A stretch of DNA of 64,000 bases from Paraburkholderia phytofirmans PsJN (GCF_000020125.1 NC_010681.1:1302001-1366000); one strand, 5' to 3'; shown: positions 26,445 through 34,827, numbered from the stretch's first letter. The notes: generated from the sequence alone by a model not told the origin. Made by a program: numbers and translations.

Positions 26445-26845
26445 AAAACGATGCCCTTGCGAGATTCATCTATGCGTACCTCGCGGTCTACATCGCTGTG
26501 TCCGCATTTACCGCGCCGTGCCCGGCGACGTCGGTGATGCTCACGCGCGATGGCTTCTGGGGTTACGCAGTGACGGCGGGGACTGCTGTGCTTGCCCTTG
26601 TCGTGGCCGCCGACGTCGCGATCAATGACTGGTTGCCGGAACGATACATATTCTACTGGGCTCAGGCCCGCCGGCACTGGTTGTACGCGGTAGCGGCGGC
26701 CTGTTATGTCACGCCCCTGTTCGCGGCAAGTGCGTACTTCGTCAACGCGGCGCAGGTCTTTTTTTATGTGGGCATGGCGCTGTTCGGGCTGGTGCTCGGT
26801 TATCGCGAAACGCAGGCAAAACGGGGGATAACGTGCGCCGATTGA
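26441..26845 (+). CDS. Membrane protein in lysis cassette
   Basis: A 134-residue protein with four hydrophobic segments (RFIYAYLAVYIAVSAF, TAGTAVLALVVAADVAIN, LYAVAAACYVTPLFAASAY, VFFYVGMALFGLVLGYR). It starts in an ATGA overlap with the lysozyme and overlaps the next gene by 13 bp. Its place between lysozyme and holin suggests a holin or antiholin, but the number of helices is unusual for known holins. Assigned by context. Confidence 0.6.
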   Translation: MKNDALARFIYAYLAVYIAVSAFTAPCPATSVMLTRDGFWGYAVTAGTAVLALVVAADVAINDWLPERYIFYWAQARRHWLYAVAAACYVTPLFAASAYFVNAAQVFFYVGMALFGLVLGYRETQAKRGITCAD

Positions 26846-27240
26846 TTCTATGGGGTTGGGGAGCGTGCGCGCTGCTATGGGCGGCAGCAGCGTACGCGAT
26901 GGTACGGCAGACCGAGACGGTACTCGCTGATGGCCTGGCGGGCATTCAGGGCGCGTCGCTTGTGCTGGCGATCCTGCTGGCACTTATCGGCGGGACGGCG
27001 AGTACGTTCCAGCGGTTCGCCTCGAGCGACCCACCGGCTCGCTCCGCGCTGGTCGAGATCGGCAGTGTCATCACCGCGTCGATCGTGGCCGGCCTGTCCG
27101 CTTTCTTTTTTTGCGAGTGGCGCGGGTGGCCAGCGCCGCTCACGGCACTGGTGATCACACTGGCGAGCTGGGGCGGAAAGCGCGTGCTGGATCAGGCGCT
27201 CGATGCCGGTCTTCGCCGCATTCAGGGAGAAAAACCATGA
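26833..27240 (+). CDS. Holin-like protein
   Basis: A 135-residue protein with an N-terminal hydrophobic segment (MRRLILWGWGACALLWAAAAYAM) and three more (LVLAILLALIGGTASTF, ITASIVAGLSAFFFCEW, LTALVITLASWGG). It resembles the LydA/holin III type seen in Burkholderia prophages. Holins make membrane holes that let the lysozyme reach the wall. It begins with GTG at 26833 and overlaps both neighbours, in the expected order lysozyme, membrane protein, holin, Rz. Confidence 0.7.
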   Translation: MRRLILWGWGACALLWAAAAYAMVRQTETVLADGLAGIQGASLVLAILLALIGGTASTFQRFASSDPPARSALVEIGSVITASIVAGLSAFFFCEWRGWPAPLTALVITLASWGGKRVLDQALDAGLRRIQGEKP

Positions 27241-27659
27241 CGGACATTGTTGGCCGCATTGCGCTTGTCGTTGTCGGGCTGATCAGCGTGGTGCTGGCGA
27301 TCGCATGCACGGTGGAGTTTTTCGAATTGCGCAGCGCACGCTCGGACTTCGCGACGGCACAGCAGAAGGCGCAGGCGGACGATCAGTCGATCGGCACGCT
27401 GCGCTCCCAGCTCGCGACGTCGCAGTCGGATCTGGTTGCAGCGGCGTCGGGTGTGCAGGCCTGCTCGGCTTCGGTCACGCAGGCGGCCTCCGAAGCATTC
27501 GCTGTTCGGGCGGCAGCAGCAGCTGCGCAAGCGGAGGCGGCGACGCAGGCGAAGTCATACCAGCATCAGATCGACGCACTTTCCCAACGGATTCAGGATC
27601 CATCCAACCAGTCGGAGACATGCGATGCGGCATTCGATCGTTTGCGCGGCGCTCTGTAG
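27237..27659 (+). CDS. Rz-like inner membrane spanin
   Basis: A 140-residue protein: an N-terminal transmembrane segment (VGRIALVVVGLISVVLAIACTV) followed by a long Ala/Gln coiled coil (SARSDFATAQQKAQADDQ to AQAEAATQAKSYQHQIDALSQ). This is the layout of Rz i-spanins, which span the periplasm and fuse inner and outer membranes with Rz1. It starts in an ATGA overlap with the holin-like gene, and its 3' end overlaps rz1 out of frame. Confidence 0.8.
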   Translation: MTDIVGRIALVVVGLISVVLAIACTVEFFELRSARSDFATAQQKAQADDQSIGTLRSQLATSQSDLVAAASGVQACSASVTQAASEAFAVRAAAAAAQAEAATQAKSYQHQIDALSQRIQDPSNQSETCDAAFDRLRGAL

Positions 27660-27930
27660 CGCGCTTCTAGTTGTGCCCGGTTGCGGCACATCGCCGCCAG
27701 CACCGATTTCGCCGGTGGTCCATACCGAAACCGTACAGGCAAAAATCGAAGTGCCCGTGCCGTGCATCGACTCGGTGCCGGATGCGCCTGGTTTCCTGTC
27801 CGATGCCGAGTTGCTCGCACCGCCCAACAGTTCGGCTGTCGACAGGGTATGGCGCGATCATCTGCAGCGCAAGCAATGGGAGGGACAGCTCGAGGCGCTG
27901 CTGGTCGCGTGCGTTGGCGCGAAGAAATAA
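27625..27930 (+). CDS. Rz1-like outer membrane lipoprotein spanin
   Basis: A 101-residue lipoprotein starting within the Rz gene in another frame. It has a signal peptide (HSIVCAALCSALLVVPGC) with lipobox VPGC, then Pro-rich CGTSPPAPISPV typical of o-spanins. ATG 27625 is chosen because it gives a proper lipoprotein signal; ATG 27620 is in a different frame. The overlap of rz1 with rz is a hallmark of the lambda lysis cassette. Confidence 0.85.
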   Translation: MRHSIVCAALCSALLVVPGCGTSPPAPISPVVHTETVQAKIEVPVPCIDSVPDAPGFLSDAELLAPPNSSAVDRVWRDHLQRKQWEGQLEALLVACVGAKK

Positions 27931-27937
27931 AAAAAGA

Positions 27938-27964
27938 AGCCTGCCGGCGGACCACCGGCAGGCT
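27938..27964 (-). terminator. Hairpin, minus-oriented terminator
   Basis: AGCCTGCCGG and CCGGCAGGCT form a 10 bp stem with a 7 nt loop. The A-run lies on the left, so the U-run follows the stem only in a minus-strand transcript. It may also weakly stop rightward transcription from the lysis cassette. Confidence 0.65.
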
Positions 27965-28099
27965 AAAGGCATTTGAGGGATGGAATTCGCCACCAACATT
28001 CCCTCAAACGGTCCGAGAGCGCAGTGAGTGTAGGGGCGTGGCAGAACGTTCAGCAGGGCAAGTGCGGGACGAGACAAACGAATGGCGGAAGAGGCCAAT

Positions 28100-28130
28100 A
28101 AAAAAAATGGCCCGTCCTGATGGACGAGCC
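28100..28130 (-). terminator. Second minus-oriented terminator
   Basis: GGCCCGTCC-TGAT-GGACGAGCC forms a stem with one mismatch; the flanking AAAAAAA makes a U-run on minus-strand RNA. Two tandem minus-strand terminators with no recognised minus-strand gene nearby suggest a small transcript from about 28.4 to 28.1 kb. Confidence 0.65.
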
Positions 28131-28200
28131 AAAGCATCCGGGGATCAAACCGACTGCAGCGGCGATTCTAGGAGAGCTGTCGTACGCGTAACAACATGAA

Positions 28201-28389
28201 TTACCGCGATTTAAAGATTGCTAACGTAAATCGTGGTTCAGAAATATTTTCTATGCACGGCGCATAAAAAGTTGCTTTGACCGTGCTACGCGGCACGGGA
28301 AAAGACAGGGCGACCGGGATGATGTTCGCGCATTTCCCCCGGCCACCTTTCCACTGCTCAAGCCAGTGAATTAGCCAAGGCCCTGACAC
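28201..28389 (-). CDS. Possible small minus-strand ORF
   Basis: A 62-residue GTG-initiated frame in the space between Rz1 and the methylase, directly upstream (on the minus strand) of the terminator at 28100-28130. The start SGPWLIHWLEQWKGG is Trp-rich and the rest is short and basic. No family recognised. It may instead be an untranslated RNA; a palindrome-family copy lies inside it (28267-28279). Low confidence. Confidence 0.3.
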   Translation of the reverse strand: MSGPWLIHWLEQWKGGRGKCANIIPVALSFPVPRSTVKATFYAPCIENISEPRFTLAIFKSR

Positions 28390-28441
28390 CTACCGGTAGG
28401 CGGGCCGAATTCTAACTGAAAAAGAAAAGGCAATTCCAAAT

Positions 28442-29016
28442 ATGGCAAACCCTATCGTTCCATGGACCGGCGGCAAGCGTCGGCTGGCCGATCATCTCAT
28501 CCCGCGTTTTCCGAAGCACGAATGCTATGTCGAGGTGTTCGCGGGCGGAGCGGCACTGTACTTTCTCCGGCCGCCGGCAACTGTCGAAGTCGTCAACGAT
28601 ATCAACGGGGACCTGATCAACCTGTATCGGGTCGTGCAGCACCACCTCGAGGAGTTCGTGCGCCAGTTCAAATGGGCGCTGACTAGCCGGCAGGTTTTCA
28701 AATGGCTGCAGGACACGATCCCGGAAACCCTCACCGATATCCAGCGAGCGGCCCGCTTTTATTACCTGCAGCACAACTGTTTTGGCGCGAAGGTTGAGGG
28801 TCAGTCATTCGGGACGGCCACCACAACACCACCCGGTCTGAACCTGCTGCGGCTCGAAGAGACGCTGTCGGCAGCGCACCTTCGGCTTTCCAATACGTTC
28901 CTCGAACATCTCGACTGGAAGACGTGCATCGACCGGTACGATCGGCCGCATACGCTGTTCTATCTGGATCCACCGTATTGGCAGACGGAAGGCTACGGTG
29001 TGCCGTTTCCCTATGA
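28442..29016 (+). pseudogene. DNA adenine methylase, 5' part
   Basis: The first 191 codons of a Dam-like DNA N6-adenine methylase. PWTGGKRRLADHLIPRF is the SAM-binding motif I and TLFYLDPPYWQTEGYG contains the catalytic DPPY. The frame is broken after Y (GVPFPY) by the IS element at 29017. Joining 28442-29016 to 31643-31856 restores one frame of 262 residues, a usual length for phage Dam proteins. A translation running into the IS would give an inactive chimera lacking the C-terminus. Confidence 0.9.
29010..29016. repeat. Left target-site duplication
   Basis: CCTATGA, repeated at 31636-31642 on the other side of the IS. A single copy belongs to the methylase coding sequence (codons for P-Y-E). 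Confidence 0.85.
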
Positions 29017-29100
29017 TGTTGCCTTTCGCCGTAAAGGAGCCGGGTGTTTTCGGCGTAATGGCGCCAGTGAAAGGCGCCTGATTCGGGGCTCGAACGGGGA

Positions 29101-29895
29101 TCAAGAATCCTTGTTTTTACCTCCTTTCGCAAGTGCTGATTTGTTGCTCTCGGGCATCGGACGAGGAACGCGGTAGCTCTCGCCATCGAGCACGACGCGG
29201 TACGCGGCATGTCGCAGGCGATCAAGCGTTGCGGCGCCGAGCATCTTGTTGGTCGCGAACGCGTCCCCCCATTCCGTAAAATCAAGATTGCTGGTCAGGA
29301 CGGTCGATGTACGTTCGTACCGTTCGGCGATCAGATCGTGGAAGTCTTCATCTTCGGGCGTGCGCATGGGTTTCAGTCCAAAGTCGTCAATGATGAGCAG
29401 CGGCACCTTGGCAAGCGCCTGGAAGCGCCGTTCGTAGGAGCCCACGGCCTGCGCGTTGCGTAGCGCGCCGAGAAGCCGGGTCTGGGTCATGAACAGGACA
29501 TCGTGACCTTGCCGGGCGGCGGCATGGCCCAGTGCCTGCGCCAGATGCGACTTGCCCGTTCCGCATGGACCGGCGATCAGCACGCTGACCTTCTCATCGA
29601 TAAAGCGGCAGGTCGCCAGATCATGGACGACAGCACGATTGAGATTGGGCAGGCGGTCGAAGTCGAAACCTTCCAGTGTCTTCTGGCCACGGAAGTTCGC
29701 GCGGCGCATGCGGGCGTCGAGCTTTCGATGATCGCGCCGTGCGATCTCGTCCTGGATGAGCAACGTCAGGAAGTCGGTATAGGCGAGCTTACGGTCGATG
29801 GCTTCACGGTTGCGCGCTTCGAGCGTGTCCAGGATGCCGGACAGTCGCAATTGCTTGAGGGAAGACGTGAGTTCGGGAATTGGATTCATGTTCAA
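29101..29895 (-). CDS. istB: IS21-family helper ATPase IstB
   Basis: A 264-residue AAA+ ATPase that assists the IstA transposase in target selection. Walker A GPCGTGKSH (about residues 109-117), Walker B LLIIDDFG, sensor-like TSNLDF and arginine-rich LDRLRHAAYR are present. The N-terminal helical region (LKQLRLSGILDTLEARNREA) is typical. It overlaps istA by 4 bp in an ATGA junction; the start here is MNMNP. No sign of damage. Confidence 0.93.
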   Translation of the reverse strand: MNMNPIPELTSSLKQLRLSGILDTLEARNREAIDRKLAYTDFLTLLIQDEIARRDHRKLDARMRRANFRGQKTLEGFDFDRLPNLNRAVVHDLATCRFIDEKVSVLIAGPCGTGKSHLAQALGHAAARQGHDVLFMTQTRLLGALRNAQAVGSYERRFQALAKVPLLIIDDFGLKPMRTPEDEDFHDLIAERYERTSTVLTSNLDFTEWGDAFATNKMLGAATLDRLRHAAYRVVLDGESYRVPRPMPESNKSALAKGGKNKDS

Positions 29896-31436
29896 TGGAT
29901 CAGGAGGGTCTGGGTATCGCGGCAGAAGCGCCCGCCGTGGGTGTAGGTGGTCGCGCTCGATTCAGCGGGTTCGGTCGACAGCCAGCTCTGGTCGAGGCCT
30001 TTCTGCAGGATCAGCTTGACGGCTTTGTAGCTTGGCGTGCCGAAATGATTCGCGCGACGGCAGGCCGCCTCCAGGCGAGACGCGCCGAACTGCTGGGCGA
30101 AGCGCAGCACGCCCTGTACGGCGCGCAGCTTGATGAGAACCTGATCGCCGAAGAGTGCGTGAACAAGCGCGTGGCAGGAAGGCCCAATACGCTGCGCTTC
30201 TCTGAGGCACCATTGGGTGTCGTGCAGTTGCCAGGCCTGTGCGGCTGGCGGCATGTGATCGGCCACCGTGCTACGCGTTCCCGGCGCAGTCTGCCGGACA
30301 TGCGATGCCGACAGTTCGTGCTCGTAGTAGAGCTGCACCATGGTGGCGGTTGCCTTGAGCCACAGATCCTTACCGGCAAGCCGGAACGGCACGGAATAGT
30401 AGGCGCGCTGGAATTGCACATGGGCGTCGCGATGGACCTTCACGCGCGCCCAGGTTGCCAGCTCGGGCTGCACATCGGGAAGCGGCAGCAACAGCGCCTG
30501 TTCGACATCTTCGAAACGCTTGAGCGGCACCTCGCGCGTCGTGCCATGCGTGCGGGTACTGGCCTCCTGCATCACCCAGGCTTGCGCTTGCCGGTTGGCG
30601 TCGTCAAGATCACGGAATTCGCGAAGAGGAAGGAAGCTCGACTTCACGTATTTGACGCCCGATTCGACAATTCCTTTTTTAGCCGGGTCCCTCGGCGGAC
30701 AAGGATCGACCTTGAACGAATACCCTTCGGCGCATTGCGCGTAGGCCCGCTGGACTTCGGGTTCGTAGATACAGGCCTTGACGATGGCACACTTGGGATT
30801 GTCGATGATGACGCGTGCGACCACGCCGTTGAACCACTCGAAGGCATGGCGATGACACAGTAACCATGTGTCGACACTCTGGTCGCGGACAAATTCAACG
30901 TACTGATGCCGTGACCAGCACAGCGTCATCACGAAGAACCACGTCTTGTGGATCTCGCCGGTATGCGCGTCGGTGATGGTCGGACCTGCGCCGAAATCAA
31001 CCTGTGCGGCGTCGGCAGGTTTGAACTCCAGCCGCATTGGTACGTCCGGCGTGAGCTCCGCCTTCAACTGCTGAAGCAGCCTGTATACGGATGAGTAGCT
31101 TCCTTCGTAGCCGTGGTTGCGCACCAGCGCGCCGTGAATCGTCGTGCCGGGCACGCCCGCGTCGTGCCACTGTGCAATCTGCTCGCGCCATGGTTCGGCT
31201 GACGAGATACAGCTCGCTGGCAGGAATTCCTTGCGACTAAACGCTGTAGCGAGCTGCGTGTCATCCGGCAGAGCGTTGCCCGGAGAAAGCCACCCGCGTT
31301 CGGTTGCGATCTCACGCACGGCTGCCAGCTTCTTACGGCCCATGATCTTCGACCGGTCGATATCCCGGTCGGAGTCACCCTGGCGCATTCGCACCAGAAC
31401 CTGTCGATATTGGTACATCTCGAACTTCCTCTTCAA
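29892..31436 (-). CDS. istA: IS21-family transposase IstA
   Basis: A 514-residue DDE transposase. An N-terminal helix-turn-helix (RQVLVRMRQGDSDRDIDRS) binds the end repeats. The catalytic core includes AAQVDFGAGPTI (first Asp), RVIIDNPKCAIVKA (second Asp) and PRDPAKKGIVESGVKYVKSSF (Glu), the RNase H-like triad. The C-terminal part is basic. It precedes istB in the transcript and lies next to the five 25 bp end repeats. Confidence 0.93.
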   Translation of the reverse strand: MKRKFEMYQYRQVLVRMRQGDSDRDIDRSKIMGRKKLAAVREIATERGWLSPGNALPDDTQLATAFSRKEFLPASCISSAEPWREQIAQWHDAGVPGTTIHGALVRNHGYEGSYSSVYRLLQQLKAELTPDVPMRLEFKPADAAQVDFGAGPTITDAHTGEIHKTWFFVMTLCWSRHQYVEFVRDQSVDTWLLCHRHAFEWFNGVVARVIIDNPKCAIVKACIYEPEVQRAYAQCAEGYSFKVDPCPPRDPAKKGIVESGVKYVKSSFLPLREFRDLDDANRQAQAWVMQEASTRTHGTTREVPLKRFEDVEQALLLPLPDVQPELATWARVKVHRDAHVQFQRAYYSVPFRLAGKDLWLKATATMVQLYYEHELSASHVRQTAPGTRSTVADHMPPAAQAWQLHDTQWCLREAQRIGPSCHALVHALFGDQVLIKLRAVQGVLRFAQQFGASRLEAACRRANHFGTPSYKAVKLILQKGLDQSWLSTEPAESSATTYTHGGRFCRDTQTLLIH

Positions 31437-31509
31437 GCCACCCTCCGGAGCAAATGCGTGCCGGCAGAGTAGCGGTTGGCGAAGTTCGAGCGCCCGACTC
31501 AGACGCCAG

Positions 31510-31635
31510 TGGCGCCTTTACGGCGAAAATCTACTGGCGCCTATACGCCGGAAGACTTGTGGCGCCTAAACGCCGAAAAGTCCCTGGCGCCTTTATGCCG
31601 AAAGCGGTTTGGCTCCTTAGCGGCGAAAGTTCACA
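31510..31635. repeat. Right-end 25 bp repeats of the IS
   Basis: Five tandem units TGGCGCCTwwrCGCCGAAA..., starting at 31510, 31535, 31560, 31585 and 31610; the last is TGGCTCC. Exact 25 bp phasing (about 2.4 helix turns) suggests cooperative IstA binding and could also influence istA expression. Confidence 0.85.
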
Positions 31636-31642
31636 CCTATGA

Positions 31643-31856
31643 GGAGTACGTCGCCATGGCGGCCCGGCTGCGTGCTCTGAAAGGCAAAGCGATCGTCAGC
31701 TTGAACGATCATCCCGCGATTCGCCGCGCTTTTGAGGGCTTCCATATTGAGACGGTGGACACCAAGTACACCGTCGGCGGCGGTAGGGAAGCGGTCCGGA
31801 CTGAGGTAATCATTTTCAGTTGGGACGATGCGGCGGAGCCAGCTGGATTATTTTGA
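31643..31856 (+). pseudogene. DNA adenine methylase, 3' part
   Basis: The remaining 70 codons of the Dam-like methylase, reading EEYVAMAARLRALKGKAIVS, then LNDHPAIRRAFEGF, and ending SWDDAAEPAGLF. The LKGKxIxSLNDHP pattern is the conserved C-terminal part of Dam methylases. In frame with 28442-29016 when the IS and one CCTATGA copy are removed. Confidence 0.9.
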
Positions 31857-32119
31857 CTGACGACCCAGCGGTAAGGGCGCCCGTTAAACGCCCCAAGCAC
31901 GCGATGAGGATTCCGCTCGTTGACCCCTCGTGTGCTGAATTTTGCGTTTGACGCCGCCGCCCGCCACACCTAGTCGCGCGGGTTGGTTTCGGTCAAAACG
32001 ATGTCTTTTTAAGCCTTGTTTTACTAAGGTTTACCGCTGGGAAAGATTATGCGATGTCATGCCTGTGGTCCTCTCCGTTGGTCATGGAGGGCACAGGCCC
32101 AATGCGCGACGGCGGGAAC

Positions 32120-33166
32120 ATGAAAAAAATCGAACAGATTCAGTATCTGCGGGCTTTCGCAGCTCTCCTCGTGGTCGCTTATCATGCGCCGGCCACCGTC
32201 GCAAGATTCAGCGATGCGCTTCCACAACTGAGAGTTGGAGCTTTCGGCGTCGACATATTCTTTGTTATTAGTGGGTTCATCATGGGGTTGCTTGGTGAAA
32301 CCGGCAAGGGAGGGAGACTCGATTTCATTCTCAAGCGAATCGTCAGAATTGTTCCAATGTATTGGATTGTCACGCTTCTGACGGTCTGCTTGGTGCTCAT
32401 CGCGCCGCATCAGATGCGGTCAACGGTTGTCGACGTCCCGAGCATGGTCAAGAGCCTTTTGTTTATCCCCCATTTCTCGCTAGGTCATCCCGGCAGCGTT
32501 TGGCCGATCGTTGTCCCTGGCTGGACCTTGAGTTATGAAATGTTTTTTTATGCGGTTTTCGCTGTAGTTATACCCGCTGCTCGACTAACGCGAGCGACGT
32601 TCGTGTCGATGGTTTTTGCTGCTCTGGCGATCAGCGGGTTTGTCTTTCATCCAGCAAACCCGGTTGCACTGACGTTCACGAGTACGCTGCTACTTGAGTT
32701 TGTCATGGGTGTCTGGATCGCTGTTGCCTGTCGGCAGAACGTGCTGCCGTCTCGCATGCTTGCCTGGATATTACTCGTCGTTGCCGTCCTGATGCTTTAC
32801 ACCAAAGGCGCTGAGAGTCGAGGTATCGACAAGGGCGTTCCAGCTGCTGCAATCGTGCTCGGATCGCTCGTTGTACTTCGTCATTTTAGAAGCCGCCTGC
32901 TTGGACTGATCGGTGACGCATCCTACTCGATCTATTTGATGCAATTTTTCTCGTTCGGAATGACGAGGGCGCTTTGGGAGACACTGGGAATCACATCGTC
33001 TGCGCCGTTGAGTGCGGCGTCTTATGTTGTTTTTTCTATTACGGGATCAGTAGTTACGGGTGTTGCAACATACTGGTTTGTGGAGCGCCCGATGAGCGCA
33101 TATCTGGGTGGGCTAGTTCGTCAGCGGTCGGCAATTGGACCGGCATCGGTTGCCGCCCAGAGTTGA
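32120..33166 (+). CDS. Acyltransferase 3 membrane protein
   Basis: A 348-residue OafA/YrhL-type membrane acyltransferase with about ten hydrophobic segments. The N-terminal IQYLRAFAALLVVAYHAP contains the R-x9-H catalytic pair; GVDIFFVISGFIMG is the second conserved motif. These enzymes transfer acetyl or other acyl groups to sugars, often O-antigen. Phages carry them to alter the host surface and block re-infection. ATG 32120 (MKKIEQIQYLRA) is chosen over the upstream ATGs because it matches the family start. Placement after the lysis genes and in no operon suggests a lysogenic-conversion gene. Confidence 0.85.
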   Translation: MKKIEQIQYLRAFAALLVVAYHAPATVARFSDALPQLRVGAFGVDIFFVISGFIMGLLGETGKGGRLDFILKRIVRIVPMYWIVTLLTVCLVLIAPHQMRSTVVDVPSMVKSLLFIPHFSLGHPGSVWPIVVPGWTLSYEMFFYAVFAVVIPAARLTRATFVSMVFAALAISGFVFHPANPVALTFTSTLLLEFVMGVWIAVACRQNVLPSRMLAWILLVVAVLMLYTKGAESRGIDKGVPAAAIVLGSLVVLRHFRSRLLGLIGDASYSIYLMQFFSFGMTRALWETLGITSSAPLSAASYVVFSITGSVVTGVATYWFVERPMSAYLGGLVRQRSAIGPASVAAQS

Positions 33167-33219
33167 CCAATGATCGAACTCGGAGCACTTAGCAGTTTGG
33201 TGGAAAATGTGAGTTGAGG

Positions 33220-33232
33220 CAAAGCAACTTTG
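33220..33232. repeat. Dispersed palindrome, rightmost copy
   Basis: CAAAGCAACTTTG, identical to the copy at 11025. It follows the acyltransferase gene and is the rightmost copy found, suggesting phage-derived DNA reaches at least here. Confidence 0.7.
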
Positions 33233-33358
33233 GACGTCCCAGTTCGACTGACTTCAGACGCTCGGTTGGACACTACTCTGCGGCCCTTTTCAAGGGCGCA
33301 ACGCTCATTCGCGCTCGCGTTCTAGCACCATTCCAATTCTTGCTGCTCATCGCGGGCG

Positions 33359-33381
33359 CCGGGCGTCTCTCCGACGCCCGG
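33359..33381 (+). terminator. Hairpin after acyltransferase
   Basis: CCGGGCGTC and GACGCCCGG form a perfect 9 bp stem with a TCTCC loop, followed by TTCTG. It is a possible terminator with a poor U-run. No gene is called between 33167 and 33807; short frames there have no motifs or good starts. Confidence 0.5.
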
Positions 33382-33807
33382 TTCTGCTCAGTTCTGTCGA
33401 CGACATAGCGAGCCGGTGACGCAGCGAAACCTAGTCATTCGCCTCCTTTGACGACCGGATAGTTCTGTTCTTCCAAGCCGTTTGGCCATTGGTTCGGGCC
33501 AGCAGTCGGTGCCGTCGCGGGCTGAGCTGAAAATTAACCTCCAAGCGCTACTCGACCAATCAAGCCCTGAGCGCGTGTTCGGTCACGAAGACGCAAGTAA
33601 TAAGGTTGATCGAGACGAGCGGATGCTAATGTGCCGTCTGCTGCATTTCATCATGTATTGGTGCACATATTGAAACGCAATCTGGATGTGCGGTATCGAA
33701 CATTACGATTTGCTTGAGGCTAGTATCATTTCGACCGATTGTAGTGTTCGGACTCCGTCTACGGACGGACATTTTTGAAGGAAATTTCTACGCGATGAGG
33801 AGGCGAG

Positions 33808-34137
33808 ATGATCTACCCATTGCTCCGAACTCTAAGGATATCGCTACCGCTTTTCTTGGCGTGGCATCCAATAGTCTACGCGCAATCACCATCCACTTCG
33901 TGCATCACCAGAACACATGCCGTCCTTGATCAGCAGCACGTCCGTTACACATTTACGAACAATTGCGGCGTGTGTGTACGAATGGTGCTTGTAGCCATGA
34001 AAGACAACGCTCCCTTATTGCCAGGGGGCATGCTAACTCAACCAACTCCGCCCGGCGGGACCTTCAATTTCACGCAGAGCAACAATGGGCAAGTGGGAAC
34101 GTATGAGACTGTCGTGAGTGCGGTACAAGGCTGTTGA
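33808..34137 (+). CDS. Small secreted Cys-containing protein
   Basis: A 109-residue protein with a strong AGGAGG ribosome site (33797-33802). The N-terminus (LLRTLRISLPLFLAWHPIVYAQ) looks like a Sec signal peptide cut near YAQ. The mature part has four Cys (SCIT, NCGVC, QGC), likely two disulfides, and a Pro/Gly-rich middle (LLPGGMLTQPTPPGG). Unrecognised. With the neighbours at 34278 and 34828 it forms a group of small exported Cys proteins. Confidence 0.6.
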   Translation: MIYPLLRTLRISLPLFLAWHPIVYAQSPSTSCITRTHAVLDQQHVRYTFTNNCGVCVRMVLVAMKDNAPLLPGGMLTQPTPPGGTFNFTQSNNGQVGTYETVVSAVQGC

Positions 34138-34277
34138 CGAGTTGCTGCGCTTTTACCGCGAATCAAGGGCTCCCGTAACCAGAAGTAGCGTTGCGCTCCT
34201 TAGTTACCACTTTCACGCAGTAGCCTACGCAAAAGACGTAATTCTCACCATTCCCCCAAGCTAACCAGGAGAAGAAC

Positions 34278-34565
34278 ATGAAAGCATTGCGCCTCACGGC
34301 ACTGGCAGCTCTAACTACCTTGCTTCTGGTCGACAGCGCATTCGCAAAGACAGGTCAGATATTGGTTGGAAACGGTGGCAATAGGCCGGCATGGTCGGGA
34401 ATGGAATATCCATGCGGCACCGTTGTTCAAGACGTGGCGGCTGGATTCTGCACTAAGTACACAACGAATGGGAAGCAGGTGGGGGAATATTATCTAACTC
34501 CAAAGTCCAATGTCGCTGGCGGACAGTGTGGTTGGACCGTATACGAAATTGAGTGCGTGAATTGA
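34278..34565 (+). CDS. Small secreted Cys-containing protein
   Basis: A 95-residue protein with a clear signal peptide (ALRLTALAALTTLLLVDSAFA, cut before KTG) and an AGGAGA ribosome site. The mature 72 residues are rich in Gly, Tyr and Cys (PCGT, FCTK, QCGW, ECVN), giving two possible disulfides. Probably periplasmic or extracellular. No family recognised. Confidence 0.65.
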   Translation: MKALRLTALAALTTLLLVDSAFAKTGQILVGNGGNRPAWSGMEYPCGTVVQDVAAGFCTKYTTNGKQVGEYYLTPKSNVAGGQCGWTVYEIECVN

Positions 34566-34827
34566 AGGGGTCTCAGCGACGCTTGTGCGTGCGCTAGATC
34601 TAATCGGAGCCGGTCATTGAGGTCCGTCTCATACGGTACCGTTCGAGGGCGAGGAAGCGGCCGTTCAGGTCTCCCATTTGCCGAATCAGCGACGTCTAGT
34701 GCCGCTTAAATTGAGTCAACAAATTGACACGCGGAGTCCCGGCATTTAAGACAGAGCCCTTTTGCTGGGCGAGCGCACGGAGAGTTCACGGCTTTCAACG
34801 CGTCGCTTAGGGCCGGCGCGTTCCGGG

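Larger units (their letters stand above)
29017..31635. mobile_element. IS21-family insertion sequence
   Basis: A 2,619 bp element with TG...CA ends, IstA and IstB genes in the usual overlapping order, and a 7 bp duplication (CCTATGA). The left end reads TGTTGCCTTTCGCCG; the inverted right end reads TGTGAACTTTCGCCG, with both continuing to AAGGAGCC. The right end has five repeat units starting with TGGCGCC/TGGCTCC at exactly 25 bp steps (31510, 31535, 31560, 31585, 31610); the left end has two. These are the multiple transposase-binding repeats of IS21 elements. It disrupts the phage methylase gene and looks intact. Confidence 0.92.

Noticed and set aside
31476..31642. 5' extension of the methylase 3' fragment
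   Set aside because: This part lies in the IS end repeats; it is read-through of repeats, not a gene.
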